Shown: in pieces, positions 11,878-23,606 of the stretch
How the letters are laid out: each line of letters starts with the position of its first letter
How positions within the stretch are numbered: position 1 is the first letter of the stretch
Source: Syncephalis fuscata
Taxonomy: Eukaryota > Zoopagomycota > Zoopagomycetes > Zoopagales > Piptocephalidaceae
Reading direction: 5' to 3'
Length of the DNA: 64,000 bases
Assembly (NCBI GenBank): GCA_025786725.1
Contig: JAHLTZ010000058.1
Location: 1 to 64,000 of the forward strand
The notes under the pieces: generated by a model
The model's input: only the letters and a program-made list of their open reading frames with translations
What the model was told of the DNA's origin: nothing
Database searches by the model: none
Position numbers and translations under genes: made by a program

Positions 11878-13774
11878 ATGTTATTTTTAAAATACCAACA
11901 ACTGATCTTATTGCTATTTACTTGTATATCGATACAAACCGATTACGTTTGTGCAAAACTCATATTTTACAATAATACCAGCCAATCAGTACCTTATAAT
12001 TTAACTGGTATATACCTTTATCCAAGATCTTATCAGCAGCATTATGAGGGCGTTGCACTTTTATGGAATCTTTCTGAGCATACAGAATCAACTACTTCAT
12101 GCTTTCTCCCGTCAGTTAATGCTTTCGACCCAGAAATCCGAAATATTGCTGATAATGCATATAAATATCGAGATTTTGCAATTATAATAAATTATAAATA
12201 TTTTATAAAGGATTACTGCAACAATAAAGAGCAAGTAGGTGTTTTATTATTATATATTCATGTGCATGTATTCTAATTATATTTCAGATTAGTCAGGCGA
12301 TAGATGAATTAATTCGGCAATTATCATGGGCAGGATTTCCTCCAATTAAGCTGCTTATTTTATCCAAGTATTGGGCACCAAATTTTTATTCAGGTTACGA
12401 TTATGTAATGGAATTTCATGAAGATATTATAAATGGAGTTACAGGATTAGACTCAATAACTATATCAACAACGCGGATATATGTTGCCCTAGAAGACATG
12501 ACAAAGCCTAATGCTTACACAGTCCTTCGTTATACTGCCCAATTAGGTAAATTAGTTAAAATATCTGCTATATCAATGCTGAACTGTTAATAGAACCCGA
12601 AGAATGGAATGCAGTGTTGTTTTCAAAAACATATATTGCTTACAAATGGATATACTTTACTTTGGTAAGTAATAGAATTAACCATATATATAGTATCTAT
12701 TGTATTGTTATAGGTGTTAATTGCTCTGTTATGTACGTGTGCTCGTATTATAGGATTGGCAATATTTAAGCTGCTAAAGTGGAATTTACTTTTAGTTGCA
12801 TTTGCCATCAGTATTGTATACTGTATTTGTAAGTAAATTTAGTTCAGCTTAAATGTATAACTTATGATTATATCTAGTTTTCTTAATACACCTAGCTGTC
12901 CTACAAAAAGCATACCAACCATCAACTGTTTTATATGTTTATGTTTTCTTAGCAGGAATACCTTTTGATATAATAATTTTGCATTGGTATGTGCTTGCTG
13001 TACTATATTAATATAATGTCTAATAACTAGTTCCCAGGTCAATTATTGGCAAACGTTTGTTTTCAGTAATGATGATGATACCTTTTTGGCTTATTATCAT
13101 CATTGATGCTATAGTAACCATTCTAAGGGCTTTTAGCATAATACATGTCATTAATTTAGGAATCAAAAGTATTTATTTCTTACCAGATGAAGATTCTACT
13201 ATTGAATCTATGCGACGTATTCTGTCATGGATTGCTACTGCAGTCTTTGGTGGATTTTGTAAGCCAATATATACATTGATGTATCCAATCTAACTTAATT
13301 TTATTCAATAGTACTATGGTTTGGATTTATTTCCTACAGGCTTAGAAAGCATTCCGATGGTCGTCGTAAATTCATACAGGTGGGTTATTTAATAAAGTCG
13401 GTGCGCTAGGTTATAGTAATTATATATTGCATTAGATGGCATGCCTTACTGTAATAGCTCTTTCCACATATCTAGTATTTCCGTTTCGTTACGCCTTTTA
13501 TCGCGCAGATTCGATGAACCTAAGTCCCACTGAAGCATATGAAATAGATTTTATGTTTGATACAGCCTATATGGTCCGCGCACTTGTATTCTTATCAATT
13601 CTTGGTATACAATGGCCATATCCACCAAAATTAACTGAATCAGAGATACGGGAGCCACTTGGTGGAATGACAACTATTGAACGCAACACAAATGTAGGAG
13701 CAACCTCAACATACTGGCAATTGACTCGTGATTTTACAAAGAAGCATTTAAACTTTGAACATCGGCGCGAATAA
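11878..13774 (+). CDS. Multi-pass membrane protein, tandem family copy A
   Basis: Family not recognised. Eight exons (11878-12234, 12288-12546, 12594-12664, 12714-12828, 12878-12986, 13038-13258, 13312-13379, 13436-13774) total 1539 nt, 512 aa. An N-terminal signal sequence (about 25 residues) is followed by a lumenal or extracellular domain of about 190 residues with several Cys and N-glycosylation sites. The segment AIDELIRQLSWAGFPPIKLL is loosely reminiscent of a protease-associated domain; that is a guess. The rest holds about seven hydrophobic segments, for example VLIALLCTCARIIGLAIF and MMMIPFWLIIIIDAIVTIL. The tail is polar and carries EPLGGMTTIERN. The topology suggests a receptor-like or transporter-like protein. 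Exon sizes from 2 to 7 are identical in copy B. Confidence 0.75.
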
Positions 13775-15179
13775 TCATTTGACTCGTGTCTTTTGAATGT
13801 AAATAATAAATAATGAATAGCTGCTGCTGTATTTAGTATTTGATTATTTAGCTATAAATTAATGTTTGTCGATAATAGCTGTAATTATAAAAAAATAAAT
13901 TATATAAACGCTTAGCTTAATAATTTTACTTATAACTAAAATTGAAATTAGTCAGTTTATTGATAGTGAAAATAGTCTAGCTGTTATTAATTATGAATCT
14001 ACAAGCTAAAATTGAATACAAAATTAAACAAATAAGCTATTGCCAAACTCATTATACTTGAATTTTTGCTTTAACATATTGGTATTAATTATAATTTAAA
14101 TGCTTGGTATTGCTACATGATTCAAAGCAGTGCCAGATACATAAAAGTTAAATAGCAGCTTACAAAAGTATTAAGTCATTAATGCATGTCTATTCAAGTT
14201 AACACGTGAGTTTTATTGAGTCATACTGCATCCAAGTGATCTTCAAGGCGTCGTACAGCCTATTGTCAGCACATTTTGACCCATGAGGAATGTACCATTC
14301 AAAAAATTAATGCCACTGCTTTTAACCTTTAAAACGCTGTTTCTGAATCTAGTTCTGCGCACAAGTAAGCCAGTCCTTAACATGTTTTCAAAGAATATGC
14401 AATAGATACCGATTTTAGTAAGTTTGGGCCATGATTTCGTCAGTAAGCTCGTGTAATTGCAAAATAATAGTGTAAGCTTAGGCATGCGTTTTAAGAACAA
14501 AGAAACTGTTCAAGTTGGATATGAAATTGGTACCACCATACTTTTAAACACCGTCCATGTGAAAATGGGCGCGTTGCACCCGCATAGATGCTATAACATT
14601 GTTGTGCTCTGGGGGGTAAACAACACGGATATCACTCAAAGGCGAGTATGACTGGCAATAGGAAACCAATCAACGCTAACGATACTGCTATTCCAGGTTT
14701 TACCTGTAATGGGGAGTTATATATGTGTAAATGAAAGGAGTTTATTAGGTAAAGGGAGAAACAGAAAGGCAAGGAACAACTAACTATAGGCGTTGTTTTG
14801 GACTTGGAGGAAAGTTGTTTAACGTCACTAACCAGTTTTCGAAATCAGCTTTGCAAATACGTTCCATGCATAGCATACTTTGACTACTTATCAATAGTTT
14901 ATTTCACCACCATTTTGTGTTTTTTATCAAGTATAAACCTTGTATAAATCTAAATAATAAATTGGTTGTTCATATATACATTTTGGCATAACATTATTTA
15001 CGTACAAAAATGCTAACCATTAGTTTCACGATATTGCGTGTGCCGATGTAAGAGGCCTATTATAAAAACCGGTTTCCATTTACATGCATCTTTCTGGAAG
15101 CATGCGATTAGTAACTATATAATGGTGCAATCCAGTCTATTGAGCATGTAACTGTATCGCTTTCTATTCTAATTTCAAC
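13775..15179. other. Intergenic region between membrane-protein copies A and B
   Basis: AT-rich, no coding evidence. The stretch about 14450-14660 shows scattered similarity to sequence upstream of copy A (about 11460-11620), consistent with duplication of a block larger than the gene. Open frames here look like chance frames. Confidence 0.5.
15061..15068 (+). promoter_or_regulatory. Candidate TATA box, membrane-protein gene B
   Basis: TATAAAAA lies 119 bp before the ATG of copy B, matching the position of the element in copy A. Confidence 0.5.
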
Positions 15180-17041
15180 ATGTTCCTTTTAAGATTTCAA
15201 CAACTGATTTTATTGATATTTATCTATATATCGGTACGGACTAATAATGCGCAAGCAAAAATTACTCTTTTTGATAGTGTCGGTGACCAAGAAACATTTA
15301 ATTTAACGGATAGTTATTATTATCCGGAATATCAGCAGTATCGCTATGAAGGAATTGCTCTTATGTGGAGCGCCCTTGGTTTTAATGCAACAAACATGGA
15401 ATGTGCTTTTCCGTCAGTTAATGCTTCTGACCCAGCAATCCGAAATATTGCTAAGATTGCATCCAAATACCAAGACTTTACAGTAATTGCAAGCAGATTT
15501 GCATCATATATTAATTGTAATACCGAAGAAGAAGTAAGTGTTTTTATTATTAGAAATGGATATATATATGTGCTGACTGTACTCCAGGGCAGTCGTGCGG
15601 TAAATAACTTGCTTCAGCAATTCTCACGCGCAGGATTTCCACCAGTCAAGCTATTTATTCTATATCCAAATAGGTCGGCATATTTTAGATTGGATTACGA
15701 TTATGTTAGAAGTTACCGTGGAGAGTTACCATTTCAGTTTGCAGAATCAATCACCACTAAAAGAGCAACGATGGAGGAATCTGAATCATTTAGCGAGAAA
15801 ATGAGACATGAAAAATATAAAAGCTTTCATTATACTGCTGAAATAGGTAGGCCATTTAAAATACATATTATATCAATACTAAATTGTTGGTAGAACCCGA
15901 CCAATGGAATGCCGTATTCTTTTCAAATGCATATCTCGCTTACAAATGGATGTACTTTATTATGGTAAATAGTAAAATCAAATATGTATATGTAATTCTT
16001 ATTGTATTGCTATAGGTGTTAGTCGCTTTGTTATATGCGTGTGCTCGTATTATAAGACTGGCAAAATTTAAACTTTTAAAGCGGAATCTACTTTTGGTTG
16101 CGTTTGTTTTTGTTTTTATATACTGCATTTGTAAGTAAATTCAATCCGTCCTAAAACATACAATTTACGATTATGCACTAGTCTTCCTTATACACCTGGG
16201 TGCCCTACAGAAAGCATACATAGGGCTCTTCTGTTCCGACTTGTATATTCTTTTAGCAGGATTACCTTTTGATGTAATACTTTTACATTGGTATGTAATT
16301 GCTGTACATTAATAATATAATGTTTAACATTTTGGTTTTAGGTCATTCATTGGCAAAAATCTATTTTCAAAGATAATGATGATACCTTTTTGGCTTATTA
16401 TTCTCACTGACAGTATAGTAAACATTCTCCGAATTGTATACAATATGTATGTCGTTTATTCGGATTTAAACATTTTTTATACCCCGACATACATGGTACT
16501 TTTTGGCGAAGAGATGCATAGTGCGCTGACATGGATTGCTATTGCAACATTTTCCGTACTTTGTAAGTCGATATAAACTAAATGATCCAATTTAAGCCAA
16601 CATCTATTTGATAGCATTATGGCTGGCATTCATATCCTATAAGCTTAGAAAACACTCCGATGGCTATCGCAAGTTTATAAAGGTAAAATATCTTATAAAT
16701 TTACTTCATTAAACCGTAGTACTTATGCACCTCACTAGTTGGCATGTCTTACTTTGCTGGCCCTTCTCACATATATAGTGTTTCCATTGATAATTTCATA
16801 CTATCCCCCACAAGAGTACCTTTTAAAACCAAATGAAGTGTTTAAGATTGACTTTATGCATGATACTGCTTATATGATCCGTGCGCTCATATTTTTATCA
16901 GCACTTGGTACAAAATGGCCATATTCGCCAAAGTTGACTGAACCAAAAATACGGGAACCACTTGGTGGATTGACAACTATAGGGGAACATTCAACACACT
17001 GGCAATTGACCCGTAAAGTTACAAGGATGCTTAAACGATGA
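15180..17041 (+). CDS. Multi-pass membrane protein, tandem family copy B
   Basis: Paralogue of the 11.9-kb gene, 499 aa. Eight exons (15180-15533, 15588-15846, 15894-15964, 16016-16130, 16182-16290, 16342-16562, 16615-16682, 16739-17041) with intron positions and phases identical to copy A. Signal sequence MFLLRFQQLILLIFIYISV, then a lumenal domain with the shared motif PSVNASDPAIRNIA and the block AGFPPVKLFIL, then hydrophobic segments as in copy A. The tail is shorter than in A but keeps TEPKIREPLGGLTTI. The frame is open throughout, without the one-base breaks seen elsewhere. Function unknown. Confidence 0.75.
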
Positions 17042-17778
17042 GCATCAGTGTGAACAATGAATTAATTTATGGCTTTCAAATGTAAATAATAAATAAGTAT
17101 AGTTTCTATCATATTCAATCACCAATCTTAGTATTTAGCTTTAGTTATTTAGACTATGTACCATGTTCATCACTGTGCTACAGATATAAAAATATAGGTT
17201 ATATACACGTTTAACGTAATGTTTTATGTATAAACTACAGTTAATGAACTAGCTAGTTTATCAATGGTAAGTTGCGCTAATATATCTAAATCAAATATGA
17301 TTTGATTGCTTAACGATGGTATGTCAATTACTTTATATCAAGCATATATTATCCATGTACTACGAATGTAAAGGTTCGCATATTTTCAAAGGTATCTAAT
17401 CAATTTGACTCGTGGCAACAGAGTTGGTATCATTATAAGGCTGGATATTGCACCATGTAAATCCGGAGGGTTGCAATAGCATGAATATTATAACATGTGT
17501 ATGTCTGTGTTATATTCTGAATAATCAATAGGATATACATTTAAAATAGTACAATAAACGTTTATATGTAAATTTATTGCAGTGTTATTTATCTACAAAA
17601 TTACTAGCTATTAATTCGTCTTAATATTGCCTTAACATCAAGGTAAAAAGCCTGTATTACAAAACCAGTTTATATTTGTATGTAATTTTCCATAAAGGTA
17701 TACGACCATTTACTATATAATAATACAATTTAGCATATTCAAAATGCAGCTTTACTGCTTTCTATTCCGACTTCCAGC
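17042..17778. other. Intergenic region before decayed copy C
   Basis: No gene seen. Contains the duplicated upstream block (17608-17778), in which the TATA-like element reads TACAAAAC at about 17658. Confidence 0.5.
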
Positions 17779-19380
17779 ATACTTTTTTCAAAATACCAAC
17801 AATTGGTTTTATTGTTTATTTATATATCAATACAAATCAATTATGTTTACGCAGAATTCATTCGTTACAATAATACCAACCAACCAATATCTTATCCTTT
17901 AACTAATTTATATTTGTATCCGGAGTCCTAGCACAATCATTATGAAGGCATCGCCCTTGTATGGAATTCTTTTAATCTTACAGAATCAAACACAAAATGC
18001 TCTTTTTCACCAGTTAATGCGTCCGACCCAACAATTCAAAATACTGCTAAAAGTGCATCTAAATATCCAGAATTTGCATTAATCATAGATATAAATTCTT
18101 CTTATTCCATTTGCAAAGATGATAAACAAGTAAGTGTTTTCACTGTAATATAGATGTACATACTAACTGTACTTTGGCTTAGCCAAGCAATGAATAGTTT
18201 AATTCAGCAGTTATCACATGCAGAATTTTCACAAATCAAGCTGCTTATCCTATTTTTATATATGCAACCATATTCTTTTTTAAATTACAATTATATTAAA
18301 ATTTTTTTGACAATTCACAAAACGGATTTTCTGTATCAAGCTCAATTAGAAGAGCAACAATAAAAGTATCAGAATTTTTCAAGGCAAGAACAACGTTTAA
18401 AAACTACACAAGCTTCCATTATATTGCTGAGACAGGTAAACAACTTGAAACACTTGTTATAACAATACTAAATTGCTAATAGAACCCAATCCATGGAATG
18501 AGATATACTCTTCGGACACATATTTCGTTTACAAGTGGGTATAATTTACCTTGGTAAGTAGCGAGACCAAACATGCACATATAATTTCAACTGTATTGTT
18601 ACAGGTGTTGGGTGCTTTGTTGTATGGATGTACTCGTACTATAATGTTGGCAAGATTTAAGCTGTTGAAACGAAATCTGCTTTTGATTGCATTTGTTATC
18701 GGTTTTATATGCTGCATCTGTAAGTAGATTTAGTATATTCTAGAATATACAACTAATAATCATATACTAGTTTTTCCTATACACTTGGCTGCTTTTCAAA
18801 ACCATATTTATTACCAGTTTCTTTTTAAATTTTACGTTTTTTTATCAGAAACACCTTTTGATATAATACTTTTGCATTGGTATGTAATTCTAAATCTTGA
18901 CTATAAGATGTTTAATACTTAGTTTTAGGTCATTCATTGGTAAAAAGCCATTTTTAAAGATTATGATGATATCCGTTTGGCTCATTATTATTATTGATAC
19001 TGCAGTAAACATTATGCAAATTGCACGTTTAATAGTGCTGATTTGTCAGATTAATTATGGCTTTTTTTCACTGTTTCTCAATATTATTTTAATAAATTTA
19101 TATATATTACGCTGTCATGGGTTGCTATTGCAGCATTCTGTGGATTTGGTAAGTTAATATAAAGCTAAATAATCTAATTTATACTAAAACATATTCAATA
19201 GTAATATGGTTTGGGATCATATGCTACAAACTTAGAAAGCATCCAAATGGCCGCCATAAATTCATAAAGGTAGATTATTTGATAAAGTTGGTGCGTTAAT
19301 CATAATACTTATATATTGAATTAAATGACATGCCTTACTGTATTGGCGCTTTTCACGTATATTACAAATACGATTAAGTG
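17779..19380 (+). pseudogene. Decayed membrane-protein copy C
   Basis: Aligns by eye along most of copies A and B, including intron positions, but is clearly broken. The expected start reads ATA (17779-17781). Exon 1 has an in-frame TAG at about 17927 (...PES, stop, HNHYEG). The first intron's acceptor has lost its AG. The exon matching 12594-12664 ends in an in-frame TAA near 18540. The last exon stops matching after about 40 bp. Transmembrane exons such as FKLLKRNLLLIAFVIG are still recognisable, so the decay is moderate in age. Confidence 0.8.
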
Positions 19381-20542
19381 CCAATTATTGACGTAAATAA
19401 TTAATTGGCCTATATTTTTAAATGTAGATAGCAAATAGTAGTTGTCTTTACTTTATTTAGTCATCAGTATCTCTGCATTTAGTACAAATGGAATGCAGCC
19501 AATTCATTTACCAATACTGCGCAACGATATTTTCTATAGTTTCATAATTTCAAATATTGTTAATGCTGTGCAACAATAGTTTAGTCGATAATACTGTTAC
19601 TGGTGTTACAAAAATTTAGCATTGGAATCTAGCGAACACCAGCATTTTTTGCTTTATTTGTATTACGCACACTGAAACTTGGTGTTCTATTACCCACTTC
19701 AGTTGATAACATTAGCGCATTATGGCAAACTTAATATTAGTCACTTTTAATAGGATGTATGTTACAATATTTGATTTATATACTTGTACAATAATAGTTT
19801 TATATCCAAACAACTGTCTATGTACTAGAAGCTAGCTAAACAGTCATGTCGCGATAGAAAAACTTGAATAATTTATTTAAATAAGTTAGTTGTTTATTTC
19901 TATAGTTATACAGTTTACTCATTAGTCTGTATTACAATCAAACAGAAAGAATAAATTAATTTGGTCGCACATACAATCTTGAAACAAACCACGTTCTAAA
20001 CAATAATTGTATTTGGATTAAAATAACAGCTATGGTCGTGAATAAAAACTATTTCATATTCATTAAGACTAGCAGTCTCTATCATTAACTTAGTGCAGTG
20101 TTACTTATGCAAATAGTAATGGCGTAAACATCAAAGTGCTAATAGTAATATGGTATTGATATTATTAGCAAATGAATTAGCGTAGTGAAATAATAATGAC
20201 CATACAGTTAGCTTATTTAAGTTAAATGCTTGTGTTGCTTATTATTATTAGGATTGTACTATCAATGCCCAATGTTTGGGACTTAACTAATAGCAGTATT
20301 TTTATTGGTATATTACTATCCATACCATATTTAATCCAGCTATTGTTACATTTGTGTAAGATAAAGACACAGTGAGTGGTATTAATTGTGTATTTTAGCA
20401 ATATATAAACCAATAATTATGCCATTAAGCTAAATAGCAATATTTTTATTTAATAAGCTTATTTGATTCTCTGTTACGTATTGCCAACAATTTAAACCGC
20501 AACAAATTACGTCAAATTTCTGTGAAAATAACATCAGAAATC
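19381..20542. other. Intergenic region, no gene seen
   Basis: AT-rich DNA between the decayed membrane-protein copy and the LPMO gene. No repeat, RNA gene or convincing coding frame was found. Confidence 0.5.
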
Positions 20543-21100
20543 ATGATAGCTTGGGCCAGTATTATTTTTGTTGCTATTCTCGGTCTTGGTACAATTGAAA
20601 GTGCACTGGCCCACATGAGCCTAGCGACACCAATTCCGCGTGGCAGCCTCAAAAACACCGGATATCCAGTAGACTACAATCTTCAAGCTCCACTTAATAA
20701 TGTGGCATTTCCTGGTGATTTTCCCTGCCGTCACAGACAACGAGGTCCAATTACGGCAATCTACAACGCTGGCCAGTCCATTTATGTTGATTTTGATATA
20801 AACAATCCACATAAAGGTGGTCATTGCCAATTTGGTCTTTCATACGACAACGAAAATTTTGTGGTGCTAAGGACGATGTTCCGCAATTGCTTTGATGTAT
20901 TCAACTACAACATTCCGATTCCTGCAGGTGCCAGGGGTGGCAATGCCGTATTCAGCTGGAGCTGGATCAATGCTGATGGAAATCGCGAATTTTACATGAA
21001 CTGTGCCGATATTCATATCAATGGGCCGTTGGACGGCAGCGTAACTGGCCAGAGAGTAATGGTTGCCAACATGCCAAACACGCCATTCATTGACCAATAA
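20543..21100 (+). CDS. AA11-like lytic polysaccharide monooxygenase, stopped early
   Basis: Secreted copper-dependent oxygenase expected to act on chitin or a related polysaccharide. A signal peptide of about 23 residues ends in ESALA, leaving His as residue 1 (HMSLATPIP), the first half of the copper histidine brace. The second His is in HKGGHCQFGLSYD. The pattern FPCRH...GGHCQ...SWSWINADGNREFYMNCA is that of the AA11 family, with Tyr in EFYMNCA as the likely axial residue. It is intronless. The frame stops at TAA (21098-21100) after FIDQ but continues open and in register for 36 more codons (IYGKGTDGYEYYKQCP...) to 21211. Either the C-terminus is lost by a nonsense change, or the stop is read through, or a base is wrong. 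ATG 20543 was chosen because the signal peptide follows it directly. Confidence 0.85.
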   Translation: MIAWASIIFVAILGLGTIESALAHMSLATPIPRGSLKNTGYPVDYNLQAPLNNVAFPGDFPCRHRQRGPITAIYNAGQSIYVDFDINNPHKGGHCQFGLSYDNENFVVLRTMFRNCFDVFNYNIPIPAGARGGNAVFSWSWINADGNREFYMNCADIHINGPLDGSVTGQRVMVANMPNTPFIDQ

Positions 21101-21211
21101 ATCTATGGAAAGGGCACTGATGGTTATGAATATTATAAGCAGTGTCCGGTCATTACTATCCCTTCGAACGCTCAACCGCGTGCTAATGGTCGTGTTAATG
21201 ATCGTTATTAA
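21101..21211 (+). other. In-frame continuation of the LPMO gene past its stop
   Basis: Encodes 36 residues in register with the upstream frame (IYGKGTDGYEYYKQ...) and ends in two consecutive TAA codons. The protein-like composition (Gly/Tyr-rich, one Cys) suggests it was the original C-terminus. Confidence 0.6.
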
Positions 21212-21434
21212 TAAATCTCATTTTGTTATTTACGATTAATGTGATTTTTAAACATACAATATTGCTGATTCAACTATGATGTTTTCAATTGATACATTTC
21301 CATTCTTGTAATTTTTATTAAACTGTGTCCATAATATTAATCACTAATTTCACTTTACTAGTTTACTTTAATAACGACTAGGAAACATCATACCAATATA
21401 TTTGCTTTATTCTAAAACCTTAAATTCAAAAAGC

Positions 21435-23387
21435 CTATTCTTGAGCCAAATCTAAAGGTAAATTCCATTCTGTAAAACACTGACGTCGAACCTCCTCTTG
21501 ATTGGTGCATGGTGGCAATTGACTAAAATATGGCCAGTATTAACCTTCAACTAGCACTCGCATGCTATTATTACTTACGGATTTTTGATATAACGCAGTA
21601 TTTGTTTTAATGCAGTTGTCTGACGGCAAGCAAGTCTATAGAATGATGAAGCATTAATAAAATAGCATACATGTCAGTCAACCTGCCTTTGATTGCAATC
21701 TTTTAACCAGTTAATAAAAGCACCATCATTCTTTACCACACTCGTGTTTAGTATACTCTGCAGTTTCACTGTTGAATTTGGATCTTTAGAAATATCCTCA
21801 AGCATACGGTTATTTGAGTAAGTTTCTCTATAATTGTGGAGCTCGTTGTTGAAAATTGATGCCTATAACATATCTAGCACTTTTATTAGCTGATTAGTCA
21901 TGACAGAACAAATAGCTTACCGTTCTGCGTTGGCTGGTCGGCTACAAACAGGTTTAACAATGTGAATTTTTTCAAACGACTGGTAAAGTACATATAATAA
22001 TTCAACCGTGCATGGATGATGCAAATCAAAGAACTTGCAAACAAACGTGCCACCAACGCGTAACACTCGAAGCATGACGTTAATTTCATTTAAAATCAAA
22101 TGCAATGATAACGTCTCTTGTTCTTGCTCTTTTCCAGTGACATCAAATGCCTATTAAGTATCACAGAAAAACTGTTTGTTAATAGCACTTCATTATTTGC
22201 CGTAAAACAACTTACACCATCAGCCACTACTATATCCACGCCTTGTTGATTTGTCTCGTTGAATACCACATTGGCAAAATGATCAGATATCTGCTGATTG
22301 CACAAATCACCTAGTGTAAATAAAGTTAGTACACAATAATTATAAGTACATCTGCATATATAACAATTACCAGTATCATTAGGACTTTTGCCATAAATAA
22401 TAGTAAGATTCTGACGTGCAAGTGCATCGGCATGAAATTGATCCAAGTTAAAGTCTTTCTCTTCTCCGGCTCCTGATGCTGCACTCAGCGTAATCGCCCA
22501 TCCCTTTGCCTCCTCTCCCCAGGTATGACGACGCCATAACATATATTCTACCAATAATTAATGATTTGTGTTCTTTGTTAAATGTTTTGTTTATAAATAC
22601 CGGAAAATCCACCTGGACCACCTCCCAAGTCAGCAAATGTCAATATCTATTCCATCAATAATATTAAAAGTTTAGTTTGTAGCTGTGTAATTTTAACAAC
22701 TAATCACCACTTACTTTATTTTTGGATGACGTGGCTATTAGTGAAAACATCGTATCAATGTTGGCCAGTTTCACGGCACCTCGATTCATGAAAATACTTC
22801 TTCCAAGACTTTCATGAGGATTCGATCGGCTACGCGCCGTACTTAGCTTCTCATAGTCCACAAACGATAACATGGACTATATGTGCATTAATATGTCAGT
22901 TTTGTTAGATTATTTAATCAACTAAACTTACTTTTAAATCATTGACTTCTGATGAATCGTCTCCAGTATAAATATTGTATAAATCAGCCGGTGTCTCATT
23001 CTATATCAATTTATCAATTAAAATTACACAAATACAACTAGCTTACCATTTCTGATAATTGGGCATTAAAGGATTCTGATGAAAGTATATTTTCACTGGA
23101 GGATGACAGAGTAAATACAATAGATTCATTTGTTGCTGGAGTAGTATTGGTGTTGCTGTATCCGATTGGCCTGTTGCTTCGCTAGGCTAATTTGATATTG
23201 CTCTTCGGCAACCTGGGCTTCGTGACGGTATTGTCTATCATGGATATGGATACCTGGTGGAGGAACAGGCGAATACATAGTGTATTTTTGTATTCAATAT
23301 CGTCGTCTATATACAACAATAAACAGCTTGTTTAATTCGTCAAATATAACATTCCAGTATTCCAAGTTTACCTGTATATGGATTCAT
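21435..23387 (-). CDS. Cap-specific mRNA 2'-O-methyltransferase (CMTR1-like, FtsJ fold)
   Basis: Methylates the 2'-O of the first transcribed nucleotide of capped mRNA. Twelve exons from a 16-nt first exon (23387-23372) through 23306-23254, 23181-23047, 23000-22932, 22876-22715, 22646-22601, 22547-22371, 22310-22216, 22150-21921, 21862-21687, 21635-21579 and 21522-21435; about 434 aa. SAM-binding motif ADLGGGPGGFSEYMLWRR, the Asp of DIVVADG, the Lys of GGTFVCKFFDL and SRPANAER all match CMTR1. The C-terminal part (CFTEWNLPLDLAQE) also fits. Exon 10 needs one extra base, plausibly in its TTTT run near 21850, to stay in frame. The last large intron uses a GC donor (GCAGGT at 21686). Divergent from the 23.6-kb gene. 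Confidence 0.85.
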
Positions 23388-23606
23388 ACTGGTATTCAAT
23401 TGTTATTGTATTTATGATTACGCAAATACAAGAGGTAGTGGTAGTAGTGGTAGTAGTGGTAGTAGTAGTGACGCGACAGATATGTCAAAGCTGCAATTTT
23501 ATTTTATCTAGTTATAATACTAAATATGTGCTACTTATTCAAGTAATAATAATACGCCACATTATTTAGTATTTTTTTATTAAAAGCTCTTTCTTTAATT
23601 TGTATA

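Noticed and set aside
14243-14651. Two overlapping open frames between the membrane-protein copies
   Set aside because: They lie in a block that resembles non-coding upstream sequence of copy A and have no hydrophobic or conserved pattern.
20522-20542. GTG start for the LPMO gene
   Set aside because: ATG at 20543 directly precedes the hydrophobic signal sequence and is the normal choice in a fungal nuclear gene.
21098-21100. Alternative genetic code with TAA read as an amino acid
   Set aside because: TAA ends the hydrolase, golgin and both microexon genes at expected positions, so a reassigned code is not supported.
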